Source of the DNA: an uncultured Bacteroidales bacterium
GTDB taxonomy: Bacteria; Bacteroidota; Bacteroidia; Bacteroidales; Paludibacteraceae
Direction: 5' to 3'
Assembly: GCA_945787425.1 (NCBI GenBank)
Contig: CALZHO010000029.1
Span: 1-7,816 of the forward strand
Length of the DNA stretch: 7,816 bases
In this document: piece after piece, positions 1-7,410 of the stretch
How the letters are laid out: each line of letters starts with the position of its first letter
How positions within the stretch are numbered: the first letter of the stretch is position 1
The notes under the pieces: generated by a model
What the model was told of the DNA's origin: nothing
The model's database searches: none
The model's input: the letters and a program-made list of their open reading frames with translations, nothing else
Program-made: the position numbers and the translations under genes

Positions 1-459
1 CACAGCACTCACTATACCTACCACACCATCTTGATTCACCACACCCATATCCTCAGTTATTCCATCATAACTTCCCTTATTGATTGTAAGATAATTATGT
101 TGCTTATGAGTAGTTAAACCTATCACTTTAGCAGGTATATATTCCCAATCCAGATGAGAATAAATATATTGACTATCTCGCTCTATCACACTTTCTGATG
201 CATTATTCATCAGCATCATTTGTGTTTTTAAGTATGCATTCTCTTCAGCAAGACGCGCATTTTCTTCACGTAGAGAAAAATAGTCTGTAATATTGGTTGT
301 TAAATACTGTATAGATGCCACAATCTTATTTGCCGCCGACCATGTTGCACTTTGTTGATAATGGTTGGTGGTGGTAATCAGTATAAACGCAACAACTTCC
401 AATATCAAGAAGATTAGGAAGTTGCTATAGCGTGTTAAAAATTGTAGCAGATTTTTCAT
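1..459 (-). CDS. mreC: Rod shape-determining protein MreC, N-terminal part (runs off left edge)
   Basis: MreC is a bitopic inner-membrane protein whose periplasmic domain links the MreB cytoskeleton to the elongation penicillin-binding protein. Reading the minus strand from the ATG at 459 gives 153 open codons up to the window edge, starting MKNLLQFLTRYSNFLIF. Residues about 11-31 form one hydrophobic membrane segment. Residues about 66-86 (REENARLAEENAYLK and on) are a heptad-like coiled coil, as expected for the MreC dimerisation helix. From about residue 110 a beta-rich segment begins (PAKVIG, then NKGSYDGITEDMGV and DGVVGIV), typical of the start of the MreC periplasmic domain. The gene begins 24 bp after the mreB stop and has no visible promoter of its own, so it is probably co-transcribed with mreB. 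The C-terminus lies outside the window. Order and topology make the call firm. Confidence 0.93.
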   Translation of the reverse strand, partial: MKNLLQFLTRYSNFLIFLILEVVAFILITTTNHYQQSATWSAANKIVASIQYLTTNITDYFSLREENARLAEENAYLKTQMMLMNNASESVIERDSQYIYSHLDWEYIPAKVIGLTTHKQHNYLTINKGSYDGITEDMGVVNQDGVVGIVSAV

Positions 460-483
460 ACGGCTACGTTTTCTGTATTGTAT

Positions 484-1503
484 CTATCGAATCAAGAAGC
501 CAAAGTTTTTCACATTCTTCAATGCCACTCCCGTACCTCTTGCCACTGCATGCAATGGATCCTCCGCTACATGGAAAGGAATAGTAATCTTATCTGTAAA
601 TCGTTTACTCAATCCATGCAACAACGCTCCACCACCTGTGAGGTATATACCGCGCTTCACAATATCAGCATAGAGTTCTGGAGGCGTTACCTCAAGAGCT
701 TGCAAAATAGCACTCTCAATTTTGGAAATACTCTTATCCATACAATGAGCTATCTCTTGATAACTGATAGGTACTTGCATTGGTAATGCCGTTACCTTAT
801 TCGGACCTATTACCATATAATCTTCTGGCGCATCCTCCAACTCTGGTAGTGCAGAACCCACCTGCATTTTGATTCGCTCCGCTGTAGGTTCATCAATACG
901 CAAGTTATGTGTACGTCCCATATACTCCACAATATCACGGTTAAGATCATCACCTGCAATCTTAATGGAGCGGTTTGCTACGATTCCACCAAGAGAAATC
1001 ACGGCAATCTCCGTAGTACCACCACCTATATCTACCACCATACAGCCCTCTGGTTGCTCTACATCAATACCCATACCTATTGCCGCAGCCATTGGTTCAT
1101 AAATCATATATACTTCACGACCACCTGCATGCTCACTACTATCACGCACCGCACGAATCTCCACTTCTGTACTACCTGATGGAATACAAACTACCATACG
1201 GATGTTTGGAGTGAACAAACGATTTTGCTTAGGAATCATCTTTATCATACCGCGAATCATCATCTCGCAAGCATAGAAGTCCGCTATCACACCATCACGC
1301 AAAGGGCGCACTGTACGAATCAACGTACCACCTTTACCTATCATCTGTTGTGCTTTACGTCCTACAGCCACCATCTTGTTCTCCGTCATGCTAATAGCCA
1401 CTACGGATGGTTCATCCACTACCACTTTGTCATCACAAATAATAATGGTATTCGCAGTTCCAAGGTCAATAGCAATCTCTTGTGTAAACGAAAAAAGTCC
1501 CAT
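484..1503 (-). CDS. mreB: Rod shape-determining protein MreB (actin-like ATPase)
   Basis: This is a cytoplasmic actin homologue that forms membrane-associated filaments and positions the elongasome for lateral wall synthesis. The 339-residue length is normal for MreB. The ASKHA nucleotide-binding elements are all present: phosphate-1 DLGTANT at residues 13-19, connect-1 around EPMAAAIG at 136-143, phosphate-2 VDIGGGTTE at 157-165, and the adenosine motif LTGGGALL at 288-295. The N-terminus MGLFSFTQEIAIDLGTANT includes a short hydrophobic patch (GLFSF) that may help membrane contact. The ATG at 1503 is chosen because it gives the family-typical start; there is no Shine-Dalgarno sequence. It is the first gene of a transcript that continues into mreC and is preceded by a Bacteroidota-type promoter at 1574-1605. 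The nearest homologous alternative, DnaK/FtsA, is excluded by length and motif spacing. Confidence 0.98.
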   Translation of the reverse strand: MGLFSFTQEIAIDLGTANTIIICDDKVVVDEPSVVAISMTENKMVAVGRKAQQMIGKGGTLIRTVRPLRDGVIADFYACEMMIRGMIKMIPKQNRLFTPNIRMVVCIPSGSTEVEIRAVRDSSEHAGGREVYMIYEPMAAAIGMGIDVEQPEGCMVVDIGGGTTEIAVISLGGIVANRSIKIAGDDLNRDIVEYMGRTHNLRIDEPTAERIKMQVGSALPELEDAPEDYMVIGPNKVTALPMQVPISYQEIAHCMDKSISKIESAILQALEVTPPELYADIVKRGIYLTGGGALLHGLSKRFTDKITIPFHVAEDPLHAVARGTGVALKNVKNFGFLIR

Positions 1504-1573
1504 ATTGTTACTATTATATTATTAAGGTGTTGTTATTTTCTTGCTTTCTTACCCCAAACGCCACAAAATCGTG

Positions 1574-1605
1574 CAAAGGTACAAAATAAAATGCATATAT
1601 GCAAG
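1574..1605 (-). promoter_or_regulatory. Probable Bacteroidota promoter for mreB-mreC
   Basis: On the minus strand TACCTTTG (1581 down to 1574) matches the -7 consensus TAnnTTTG. A CTTG (1605-1602) provides a -33 TTG with 20 bp between the elements. The predicted transcription start is near 1568, giving an mreB leader of roughly 65 nt. The -33 box lies just beyond the A8 run that forms the T-tract of the tRNA-Asn terminator, so the two transcription units are tightly packed. A perfect 12-bp palindrome (1592-1603) overlaps the -33 box and spacer. Confidence 0.72.
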
Positions 1606-1612
1606 TGTTTTG

Positions 1613-1647
1613 AAAAAAAAGTGTGATGACTACTTTAGTCATCACAC
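1613..1647 (-). terminator. Intrinsic terminator of the tRNA-Asn transcript
   Basis: Arms 1621-1632 and 1636-1647 are perfect reverse complements (12 bp, GTGTGATGACTA on the plus strand) with a 3-nt loop. On the minus strand the hairpin is followed directly by eight T residues (complement of 1613-1620). It starts 3 nt after the tRNA 3' end, as expected for a monocistronic tRNA gene, and insulates mreB from tRNA transcription. On the plus strand there is no comparable T-run after the stem, so it acts in one direction only. Confidence 0.92.
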
Positions 1648-1650
1648 TCG

Positions 1651-1724
1651 CGCTCCCTCAAGGACTTGAACCTTGGACCCCCTGATTAACAGTCAGATGC
1701 TCTAACCGACTGAGCTAAGGAAGC
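1651..1724 (-). tRNA. tRNA-Asn, anticodon GTT
   Basis: The minus strand folds as a complete cloverleaf of 74 nt. The acceptor stem is GCTTCCT with AGGGAGC (one T-G wobble). The D-arm region is AGCTCAGTCGGTTAGAGC. The anticodon stem is TCTGA with TCAGG around the loop CTGTTAA, so the anticodon is GTT and the tRNA reads AAC/AAT (Asn). The variable loop is GGGTC, and the T-arm is CAAGG-TTCAAGT-CCTTG. The discriminator base is G, as usual for tRNA-Asn. The bases that follow are CGA, so CCA is not encoded and must be added after transcription. The gene has its own promoter and terminator. Confidence 0.97.
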
Positions 1725-1769
1725 AGAATTTTTTGACCCCGAAAATCATATCAGTTCCGAAATCGGGTG

Positions 1770-1800
1770 CAAAAGTACTGCTTTTTTTTGATATAAGCAA
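1770..1800 (-). promoter_or_regulatory. Probable promoter of tRNA-Asn
   Basis: On the minus strand TACTTTTG (1777 down to 1770) fits the -7 consensus TAnnTTTG. A TTG at 1800-1798 lies 20 bp upstream, the usual -33 spacing. The predicted start near 1764 leaves a leader of about 40 nt before the mature tRNA 5' end at 1724, to be removed by RNase P. Confidence 0.68.
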
Positions 1801-1821
1801 GTTTTTTTGAAAAAAAATTAC

Positions 1822-1829
1822 TATCTTTG
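1822..1829 (+). promoter_or_regulatory. Probable -7 element of the promoter for the five-gene operon
   Basis: TATCTTTG matches TAnnTTTG and lies 66 bp upstream of the kinase start codon, in a very A/T-rich tract. No TTG is found at the standard spacing: the nearest, ending at 1809, is only 12 bp away. The -33 contact is therefore weak or replaced by the A/T tracts. It is back to back with the tRNA-Asn promoter, and the two probably share the 1778-1821 upstream DNA. The leader after it has no Shine-Dalgarno sequence and is A-rich next to the ATG, as is common in Bacteroidota. Confidence 0.58.
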
Positions 1830-1895
1830 CAAAAATTTTTGGTTTTATACTAAATTTTGGGTAAAAAATAGCAATTTTTAACTAAAAAATACAAA

Positions 1896-2894
1896 ATGAA
1901 ACGAGTTTTAGGTTTAGGTAATGCTTTAACCGATATCTTACTTCAAGTGTCGGAGGGAGACTTGCGCGAAATAGGTTTTCCAAAGGGAAGTATGAACTTG
2001 ATTAACGAAGAACAACTAGAAAAAATCCAAACACGATTTATTTCTGTTCGCAAGCACCTTGTGGCTGGAGGTAGTGCATCCAATACTGTTGCTACAATTG
2101 CACAACTTGGCGGAAAAACAGCATTCATTGGCAAGATTGGTACAGATGAAGTAGGTAAATTCTACCGCGAAGACCTTATCAAAAACAATGTCAAACCCCT
2201 TTTACTTAGTTCTTCCCTCATGTCAGGTTGCTGTATTGTACTTATTACACCCGATGGTGAACGCACATTCTGTACATATCTTGGTGCATCGGCAGACCTG
2301 AGAGCAGAGGATATCCGCAAAGAAGCATTTATAGGATACGATATTTGCCACGTAGAAGGATACCTTGTTCAAGATCATAATCTCATAGAGAAAGCACTTC
2401 GTACCGCCAAAGAACAAGGATGTACTGTATCACTTGATTTAGCAAGCTACAATGTGGTGAACGAAAATCATCAATTCCTCAAAGACCTTATATATAAATA
2501 TGTGGATATAGTCTTTGCTAACGAAGACGAATCATTTGCTTATACCCACCTCAATCCCGAAGAATCAGTAGAAAATATTGCAGGACAATGTGATATAGCT
2601 GTGGTGAAAGTTGGCAAACGAGGTTCATACGTTCGTCAAGGTACCCAACTACACCATATTGGTGCCATCACCTCTAATTGTCTTGACTCCACAGGAGCAG
2701 GCGACCTATATGCAGGCGGATTCCTACACGCATTATCCGACGGATTTGACCTTCGTCGTTGCGGCGAAATAGGAACAATAGCAGCAGGACGTGTCGTTGA
2801 AATAGTAGGAACTAAACTTCCAGAAGAAACATGGGATGAGATTCGCCGCATCTGCGCACTCTACCGTGGTTTTATGCATAAACTAAAATTCTAA
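1896..2894 (+). CDS. PfkB/ribokinase-family sugar or nucleoside kinase (adenosine-kinase-like)
   Basis: Cytoplasmic ATP-dependent kinase of the PfkB family, phosphorylating a hydroxymethyl group on a sugar or nucleoside. All family landmarks are present in 332 residues, a full-length size. GLGNALTDIL at 6-15 is the N-terminal substrate strand. GGSASNT at 58-64 with IGKIGTDEVGKFY at 78-90 is PfkB signature 1. LITPDGERTF at 116-125 is the lid-region strand. The NXXE motif is N209-E212, and signature 2 is DSTGAGD at 264-270, with D270 as the likely catalytic base. Homologues of this shape are often annotated adenosine kinase, but the substrate cannot be read from the sequence. It is the first gene of the operon, 26 bp before the acyltransferase. 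It is not the ASKHA fold used by the known MurNAc kinase MurK, so a direct role in MurNAc phosphorylation would be unprecedented. Confidence 0.92.
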   Translation: MKRVLGLGNALTDILLQVSEGDLREIGFPKGSMNLINEEQLEKIQTRFISVRKHLVAGGSASNTVATIAQLGGKTAFIGKIGTDEVGKFYREDLIKNNVKPLLLSSSLMSGCCIVLITPDGERTFCTYLGASADLRAEDIRKEAFIGYDICHVEGYLVQDHNLIEKALRTAKEQGCTVSLDLASYNVVNENHQFLKDLIYKYVDIVFANEDESFAYTHLNPEESVENIAGQCDIAVVKVGKRGSYVRQGTQLHHIGAITSNCLDSTGAGDLYAGGFLHALSDGFDLRRCGEIGTIAAGRVVEIVGTKLPEETWDEIRRICALYRGFMHKLKF

Positions 2895-2920
2895 ACACAT
2901 TATTTATAATTTTCCACACA

Positions 2921-3637
2921 ATGAAAGTTCTATACATTTTATACCAATATCTTATTGGTCTTCCATTGATTATTTTAGTGACATTATTCACTGCTATTTT
3001 TACGATTGTTTGTTTTCCATGGAAAAATGGTAAAGCACCTCGCGCAGTGCAAGTATTTTGGTCGCGCAGCGTATTGTGGTTTTTACTCGTACCTATTAAA
3101 GTCACTGGTGTTGAAAATGTCAATCCAAAGCAATCGTACGTATTTGTAGCTAATCACCAATCAGCTTTGGATGTATTCGCAGTGTATGGTTGGTTGCCCA
3201 ACAACTTCAAATGGATGATGAAGAAAGAGTTGCGTAAGATTCCATTCGTTGGTACTGCATGTGCAGTAGCGGGACATATTTTCGTAGATCGTAGTAACCC
3301 TCGTGCTGCTTTGCAGAGTGTTGAATTGGTCAAAAAAGAGTTAGTAGATGGTATATCTACTGTTATTTTCCCTGAAGGAACACGTACCAAAACTGGTGAA
3401 ATGGGACGTTTTAAACAAGGAGCATTCAAAATAGCAATGGATTTAAATCTTCCTATAGTACCTATTTCACTAAGTGGTTTTTATGACGCTATGCCTTCTG
3501 GTGCATTCTTTGTTCGGCCACACGCACACCTACACCTACATATAGGCAAACCTATTGACCTACAACAATTCGAAGACATCAATACAGCTATGGAGCACTT
3601 ACGTAATTGTGTAGCTCATGGTATAGATAAACATTAA
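2921..3637 (+). CDS. plsC: 1-acyl-sn-glycerol-3-phosphate acyltransferase (PlsC family)
   Basis: Transfers an acyl chain to the sn-2 position of lysophosphatidic acid, giving phosphatidic acid, at the inner face of the cytoplasmic membrane. Residues about 7-31 form a hydrophobic N-terminal membrane segment, and 46-58 form a second, shorter hydrophobic stretch. The four acyltransferase motifs are visible: NHQSALD at 78-84 (the HX4D motif, H79 and D84), GHIFVDR at 118-124, FPEGTRTK at 150-157 (glycerol-phosphate binding), and VPISLSG at 180-186. At 238 residues the length is typical. A neighbouring lpxD and envelope genes fit a membrane lipid role. Related PlsC-fold enzymes acylate ornithine lipids or other acceptors, so the exact acceptor is inferred from family rather than shown. 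The gene ends 5 bp before namZ, suggesting coupled expression. Confidence 0.92.
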   Translation: MKVLYILYQYLIGLPLIILVTLFTAIFTIVCFPWKNGKAPRAVQVFWSRSVLWFLLVPIKVTGVENVNPKQSYVFVANHQSALDVFAVYGWLPNNFKWMMKKELRKIPFVGTACAVAGHIFVDRSNPRAALQSVELVKKELVDGISTVIFPEGTRTKTGEMGRFKQGAFKIAMDLNLPIVPISLSGFYDAMPSGAFFVRPHAHLHLHIGKPIDLQQFEDINTAMEHLRNCVAHGIDKH

Positions 3638-3642
3638 TTCAA

Positions 3643-4827
3643 ATGAAAAAGATTTTTTCCATTTTCATTTTTTTCTGCACAGCAGTCATAAGCATTCATG
3701 CGGAGCGAGTGCTTGTAGGTGCAGAACAAACAAAGGAATACTTGCCTTTATTAAAAAACAAGCGAGTTGCTTTACTAAGCAATCACACAGGTATTGTCAT
3801 TCAAGGCAAAGACACTATTCACACCTTGGATTTACTACTTAAACACGGGATTAATGTCACCGCTATTTTCTCTCCTGAACATGGTTTTCGTGGTACTGCT
3901 CGCGAAGGCGAACATGTAGCCAGCAGTGTGGATGAAAAGACGGGCATACCTATTCTTTCGCTCTATGATGGTAAAAGTAAACGTCCTTCTAAAGAAGCGA
4001 TGAGTACTTTCGATATTCTCATTACTGATATCCAAGATGTAGGATTGCGTTTCTATACCTATTATATTACTATGTATCGCCTGATGCACGCGTGCGCGCA
4101 AGACAATAAGCAGTTTATTGTCTTTGACCGCCCTAATCCAAACGGCTATTACGTAGATGGTCCTATACTTGACATGAAGCATCAGTCTGGCGTAGGCGCT
4201 TTACCCATTCCTGTAGTACATGGTATGACGTTAGGTGAGTTGGCTTTGATGATTAATGGCGAGAATTGGCTCAATGATTCGCTCAAGGTGGATTTAACCA
4301 TCATTCCTTGTAAAAACTACACCCACCAAACACTTTATCGTTTGCCCATTGCGCCATCACCCAACCTGCGCAATATGCTCTCTATTTATCTTTATCCTGC
4401 AGTATGTCTCTTTGAGGCCACACCCGTATCATTAGGTCGTGGTACAGACAAACCTTTCCTCTGCTATGGCCATCCTAATTTTAATGCTCCTCGCACAGAG
4501 GCAAGCATATATGGACCAGCCATCATCTTCACGCCCAACCAATCTACTCAGAAAGGTCGCATATGCGATGGTGTAGATTTGAGCACTATGACTGAGGAGG
4601 AAGCACGCAAAGTGGGATTCTCTTTGCGCTATCTACTGGATGCATATAAGCATCTTAATATGGATAATTATTTCTTCCGTCCATTCTTTGAGTTGCTTGT
4701 CGGTCAAGATTATGTGCGCAAGATGATTATCCAAGGCAAGAGCGAAGAAGATATTCGCGCCTGCTGGCAAGACGATGTGGCTAAATTCAAAAATCAACGC
4801 CGTCCATATCTACTCTATGCCGAATAA
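3643..4827 (+). CDS. namZ: Exported DUF1343 protein, probable exo-beta-N-acetylmuramidase NamZ (GH171)
   Basis: Characterised DUF1343 proteins (NamZ/YbbC, family GH171) remove MurNAc from non-reducing ends of peptidoglycan fragments. The 394-residue product begins with a signal peptide (MKKIF, hydrophobic core to about residue 17, likely cut after SIHA at 20). There is no convincing lipobox, so it is probably a soluble periplasmic protein. Conserved blocks in order: LLSNHTG at 44-50, IFSPEHGFRG at 75-84 (its Glu79 and His80 are candidate catalytic residues), TDIQDVGLRFYTY at 128-140, FDRPNPNG at 161-168, VHGMTLGE at 192-199, SPNLRNM at 239-245, and FEATPVSLGRGTD at 257-269. The protein looks full length. 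It sits 5 bp after plsC and 64 bp before a symporter that could import the released sugar. The family assignment is strong; the precise substrate rests on homologues. Confidence 0.9.
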   Translation: MKKIFSIFIFFCTAVISIHAERVLVGAEQTKEYLPLLKNKRVALLSNHTGIVIQGKDTIHTLDLLLKHGINVTAIFSPEHGFRGTAREGEHVASSVDEKTGIPILSLYDGKSKRPSKEAMSTFDILITDIQDVGLRFYTYYITMYRLMHACAQDNKQFIVFDRPNPNGYYVDGPILDMKHQSGVGALPIPVVHGMTLGELALMINGENWLNDSLKVDLTIIPCKNYTHQTLYRLPIAPSPNLRNMLSIYLYPAVCLFEATPVSLGRGTDKPFLCYGHPNFNAPRTEASIYGPAIIFTPNQSTQKGRICDGVDLSTMTEEEARKVGFSLRYLLDAYKHLNMDNYFFRPFFELLVGQDYVRKMIIQGKSEEDIRACWQDDVAKFKNQRRPYLLYAE

Positions 4828-4891
4828 AACAATTCTAAACAATATTGAACAACTTTTGAACAGCGCAACGCGCTATTGAACCTCAAGTAAT
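4828..4891 (+). promoter_or_regulatory. 64-bp gap with three TTGAAC repeats and a small GC hairpin
   Basis: This is the widest gap in the operon. TTGAAC occurs at 4845-4850, 4856-4861 and 4876-4881, with starts 11 and 20 bp apart, about one and two helical turns. Between the second and third copies is AGCGC-AAC-GCGCT (4862-4874), a 5-bp GC stem with a 3-nt loop. There is no T-run, so it is not an intrinsic terminator. AACTTTTG at 4851-4858 is one base from the -7 consensus but has no matching -33. A regulator site or an RNA-processing/stability element before the symporter is possible; function is unproven. Confidence 0.35.
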
Positions 4892-6325
4892 ATGAATCCA
4901 TTAACCATTCTTATTGTAATAGCGTGCTACTTTGCATTGCTTTTCTTTATATCCTACCTTGCTGGTCGCAAGGCGGATAACGCAGGTTTCTTTTCAGGTA
5001 ACCGTAGTAGTAACTGGCTGTTGGTGGCGATGTCCACTATAGGTGCAGCCATTTCGGGTGTCACTTTCGTGAGTGTACCTGGTATGGTCGCTACTTCTGG
5101 CTGGGCATATATGCAAATGGTGCTCGGCTTCACCGTAGGTCAGATTATCATTGCCTACGTGCTAATTCCATTATACTACAAACTTAACCTCACCTCTATT
5201 TACCAATATCTCCAACAGCGTTTTGGTATGAACACCTATAAGTCGGGTGCGTGGCTCTTTTTCGTTAGCAAGATGTTGGGTGCCAGTGTACGTCTATTTG
5301 TAGTAGGCGAAGTATTACAATTATTAGTCTTTGGTCCATTAGGCATACCTTTCTGGGTAAATGCAATCTTTACTGTACTTATTGTGTATTTGTGTACATT
5401 TAAAGGTGGTGTTAAATCGCTTATCTGGACCGATTTACTCAAGACCTGTTGCTTGATACTTTCAGTGGCGCTATGTATTTATTTTGTGCTACGAGCAGGT
5501 GTGAATATTGATGGTTGGACGTCTAACAATATGACCCGTACCTTCTTCTTTGATAATCCAAAAGAAAGCACGTATTTCTGGAAACAATTCCTCGCAGGTA
5601 TCTTCCTCGTTATTGCTACTACAGGTCTTGATCAAGACCTCATGCAACGCACACTCTCTTGTAAAAACCCTCGCGAGAGCCAAAAGAACCTCATCGTGGG
5701 CGCACTCATGCAGATTGTAGTAATAGGATTGTTCCTATTCTTGGGATTCTTACTCTATTCATATGCCAATCAAATGGGTATTACTCAGGTGGCACAACTC
5801 AAGGGCGACAATGTATTCCCATTCTTGGCTACGGGCAATTATTTCCCTGTTATTGTAGGTATATTGTTTATCATCGGTTTTATCGCTGCGGCATATTCGG
5901 CTGCGGGAAGTTCACTCACAGCGCTCACAACATCCTTCACAGTAGATATTCTCAACAAAGAAAATGACAGCAACCTAACCAAAGTACGTACCTTAGTACA
6001 TATTGGAATGGCTGTTCTTATGGCTATATGTATTTATGTTATTCATATGTTGAACAACGACTCTGTGATTCAAACCGTATATAAGGTAGCCAGCTACACA
6101 TATGGTCCGCTACTTGGCATGTTCTGCTTTGGTATTTTCACCAAACGTCAAGTACGCGACCGCTGGATTCCTATTGTTGTTATTCTGGCGCCAGTTATCA
6201 CATGGGTAATTGACGTGAACTCCGCCGTATGGTTCAATGGTTATGTGTTCTCGCACGAGCGTTTAATCCTCAACGCATTACTCACTTTCATAGGAATGGT
6301 TTGTTTAATCAAGAAAAACAAGTGA
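4892..6325 (+). CDS. Sodium:solute symporter (SSS/SLC5 family), substrate unknown
   Basis: Inner-membrane Na+-coupled uptake transporter with the LeuT-type fold. The 477 residues are dominated by hydrophobic segments, about 13 by eye (first at about 4-24, last at about 456-473). Family marks are [17 protein letters not shown] at 32-48 leading into the broken first core helix, [18 protein letters not shown] at 95-112, [19 protein letters not shown] at 245-263, and [21 protein letters not shown] at 333-353. In the last, Ser340-Ser341 match the paired serines of the Na2 site in vSGLT. The SSS family carries sugars, sialic acid, proline, pantothenate and others, so sequence alone does not give the cargo. 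Position just after namZ suggests an amino sugar such as MurNAc or a MurNAc-containing fragment; Tannerella forsythia has a dedicated MurNAc transporter, MurT. This is inference. Confidence 0.92.
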   Translation: MNPLTILIVIACYFALLFFISYLAGRKADNAGFFSGNRSSNWLLVAMSTIGAAISGVTFVSVPGMVATSGWAYMQMVLGFTVGQIIIAYVLIPLYYKLNLTSIYQYLQQRFGMNTYKSGAWLFFVSKMLGASVRLFVVGEVLQLLVFGPLGIPFWVNAIFTVLIVYLCTFKGGVKSLIWTDLLKTCCLILSVALCIYFVLRAGVNIDGWTSNNMTRTFFFDNPKESTYFWKQFLAGIFLVIATTGLDQDLMQRTLSCKNPRESQKNLIVGALMQIVVIGLFLFLGFLLYSYANQMGITQVAQLKGDNVFPFLATGNYFPVIVGILFIIGFIAAAYSAAGSSLTALTTSFTVDILNKENDSNLTKVRTLVHIGMAVLMAICIYVIHMLNNDSVIQTVYKVASYTYGPLLGMFCFGIFTKRQVRDRWIPIVVILAPVITWVIDVNSAVWFNGYVFSHERLILNALLTFIGMVCLIKKNK

Positions 6326-6347
6326 TTTTAATAAAAACATTTATTAT

Positions 6348-7364
6348 ATGACTTTTACAGCACAACAGATAGCCGCACTTCTTGGCGGTAAAATTACAGG
6401 CGATGCCAACCGCAAAGTTTGGGATGTAGGTTCTATCGAAAATGCCAAAGAGGGACAACTCACTTTCCTCTGCGATGCCAAGTACCTTCCTCATCTATCT
6501 CAGACAGGTGCAAGTGTGGTACTTATGACCAATTCCATCGCTTTTGATGGCGAAACCAATGCCACTCTTATCCGCGTGGAGAATGCTCGCGCAGCGATGG
6601 GGCAATTGCTCACACTCGTAGCAAAAGCCATGAATCCTACCAAGCAAGGCGTAGAACAACCATCCTTCATCAGCGAAGGCGTTACTGTACCAGAAGATGC
6701 CTATATTGGAGCATTTGCGTATATAGGCAAGAATGTGCAATTGGGCAAAGGCGTGCAAATCTATCCGCATACTTATATAGGGGATAATGTGCGCATTGGT
6801 GACAATACTATCCTTTATTCGGGTGTAAAAGTTTATTACAACTGTATCGTTGGTAATGATTGCATCCTTCACGCAGGCGTAGTTATTGGTAGCGATGGTT
6901 TTGGCTTTGAGCCAGATGCAAAAGGTATAAACCAAAAACTCCCTCAGATTGGCAATGTCATCATTGAGAATGATGTGGAGATTGGTGCCAACACCACCGT
7001 TGATCGTGCTATGATGGGTTCTACCATCATCCACCGCAATGCTAAGATTGATAACCTTGTTCAAGTAGCACATAATGTGGAAGTGGGCGAAAGTACTTTT
7101 CTCTGCGCACAAGTAGGTATTGCAGGTTCTACAAAAGTGGGATCACATTGTATCTTAGCTGGTCAAGTAGGGGTTGCTGGACATATAGAGGTTGCTGATA
7201 ACTGTATCTTTGGTGCACAGACTGGTGTTGCGGGTAGTGTCCGCAAATCAGGTATGTACCAAGGCTCACCTGCTATTGATGCCATGAACTGGCGCCGTAG
7301 TAGCGTAGGATTCAAACAACTGCCTGACATCATCAAACGCCTTCAAGAATTGGAAAAGAAATGA
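6348..7364 (+). CDS. lpxD: UDP-3-O-acylglucosamine N-acyltransferase LpxD
   Basis: Third enzyme of lipid A synthesis: it transfers a 3-hydroxyacyl chain from acyl-ACP to the 2-amino group of UDP-3-O-acylglucosamine in the cytoplasm. The 338 residues show the LpxD order. An N-terminal uridine-binding domain (about 1-100, with [15 protein letters not shown] at 32-46) is followed by a left-handed beta helix of hexapeptide repeats from about 105 to 295 (for example AYIGAF, VRIGDN, VEIGAN, VEVGES). A C-terminal helix follows ([15 protein letters not shown] at 324-338). The catalytic histidine is H242 in NLVQVAHNV, aligned with His239 of E. coli LpxD, and [10 protein letters not shown] at 181-190 is the conserved segment. 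The gene starts 22 bp after the symporter and is the last gene before the terminator. lpxC-fabZ and lpxA, often next to lpxD, are not in this window. Confidence 0.97.
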   Translation: MTFTAQQIAALLGGKITGDANRKVWDVGSIENAKEGQLTFLCDAKYLPHLSQTGASVVLMTNSIAFDGETNATLIRVENARAAMGQLLTLVAKAMNPTKQGVEQPSFISEGVTVPEDAYIGAFAYIGKNVQLGKGVQIYPHTYIGDNVRIGDNTILYSGVKVYYNCIVGNDCILHAGVVIGSDGFGFEPDAKGINQKLPQIGNVIIENDVEIGANTTVDRAMMGSTIIHRNAKIDNLVQVAHNVEVGESTFLCAQVGIAGSTKVGSHCILAGQVGVAGHIEVADNCIFGAQTGVAGSVRKSGMYQGSPAIDAMNWRRSSVGFKQLPDIIKRLQELEKK

Positions 7365-7410
7365 TAATATACACCACGCAAGAATAGATATTGTTAGCAA
7401 TAAAAATTAT

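Noticed and set aside
869..1626. Several plus-strand open frames of 77-133 codons opposite mreB
   Set aside because: Their products are rich in His, Thr, Tyr and Ile without domain character, and they lie over a well-supported mreB. One also runs across the mreB promoter and ends at the tRNA terminator.
1738..1767. CCCGA / TCGGG inverted pair in the tRNA-Asn leader, with CCGA-AA-TCGG inside
   Set aside because: It is only five base pairs with a 20-nt loop, and the inner pair has a 2-nt loop, so the structure is not convincing.
1896..2894. Idea that the PfkB kinase is the MurNAc kinase of a salvage operon
   Set aside because: Characterised MurK belongs to the BadF/ASKHA fold. The gene here has clear ribokinase-family signatures, so the name cannot be assigned.
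6495..7112. A 205-codon open frame on the minus strand inside lpxD
   Set aside because: It is fully antisense to a convincing lpxD. The product has no recognisable motif. The periodic hexapeptide-repeat codons of lpxD readily leave an antisense frame free of stops.
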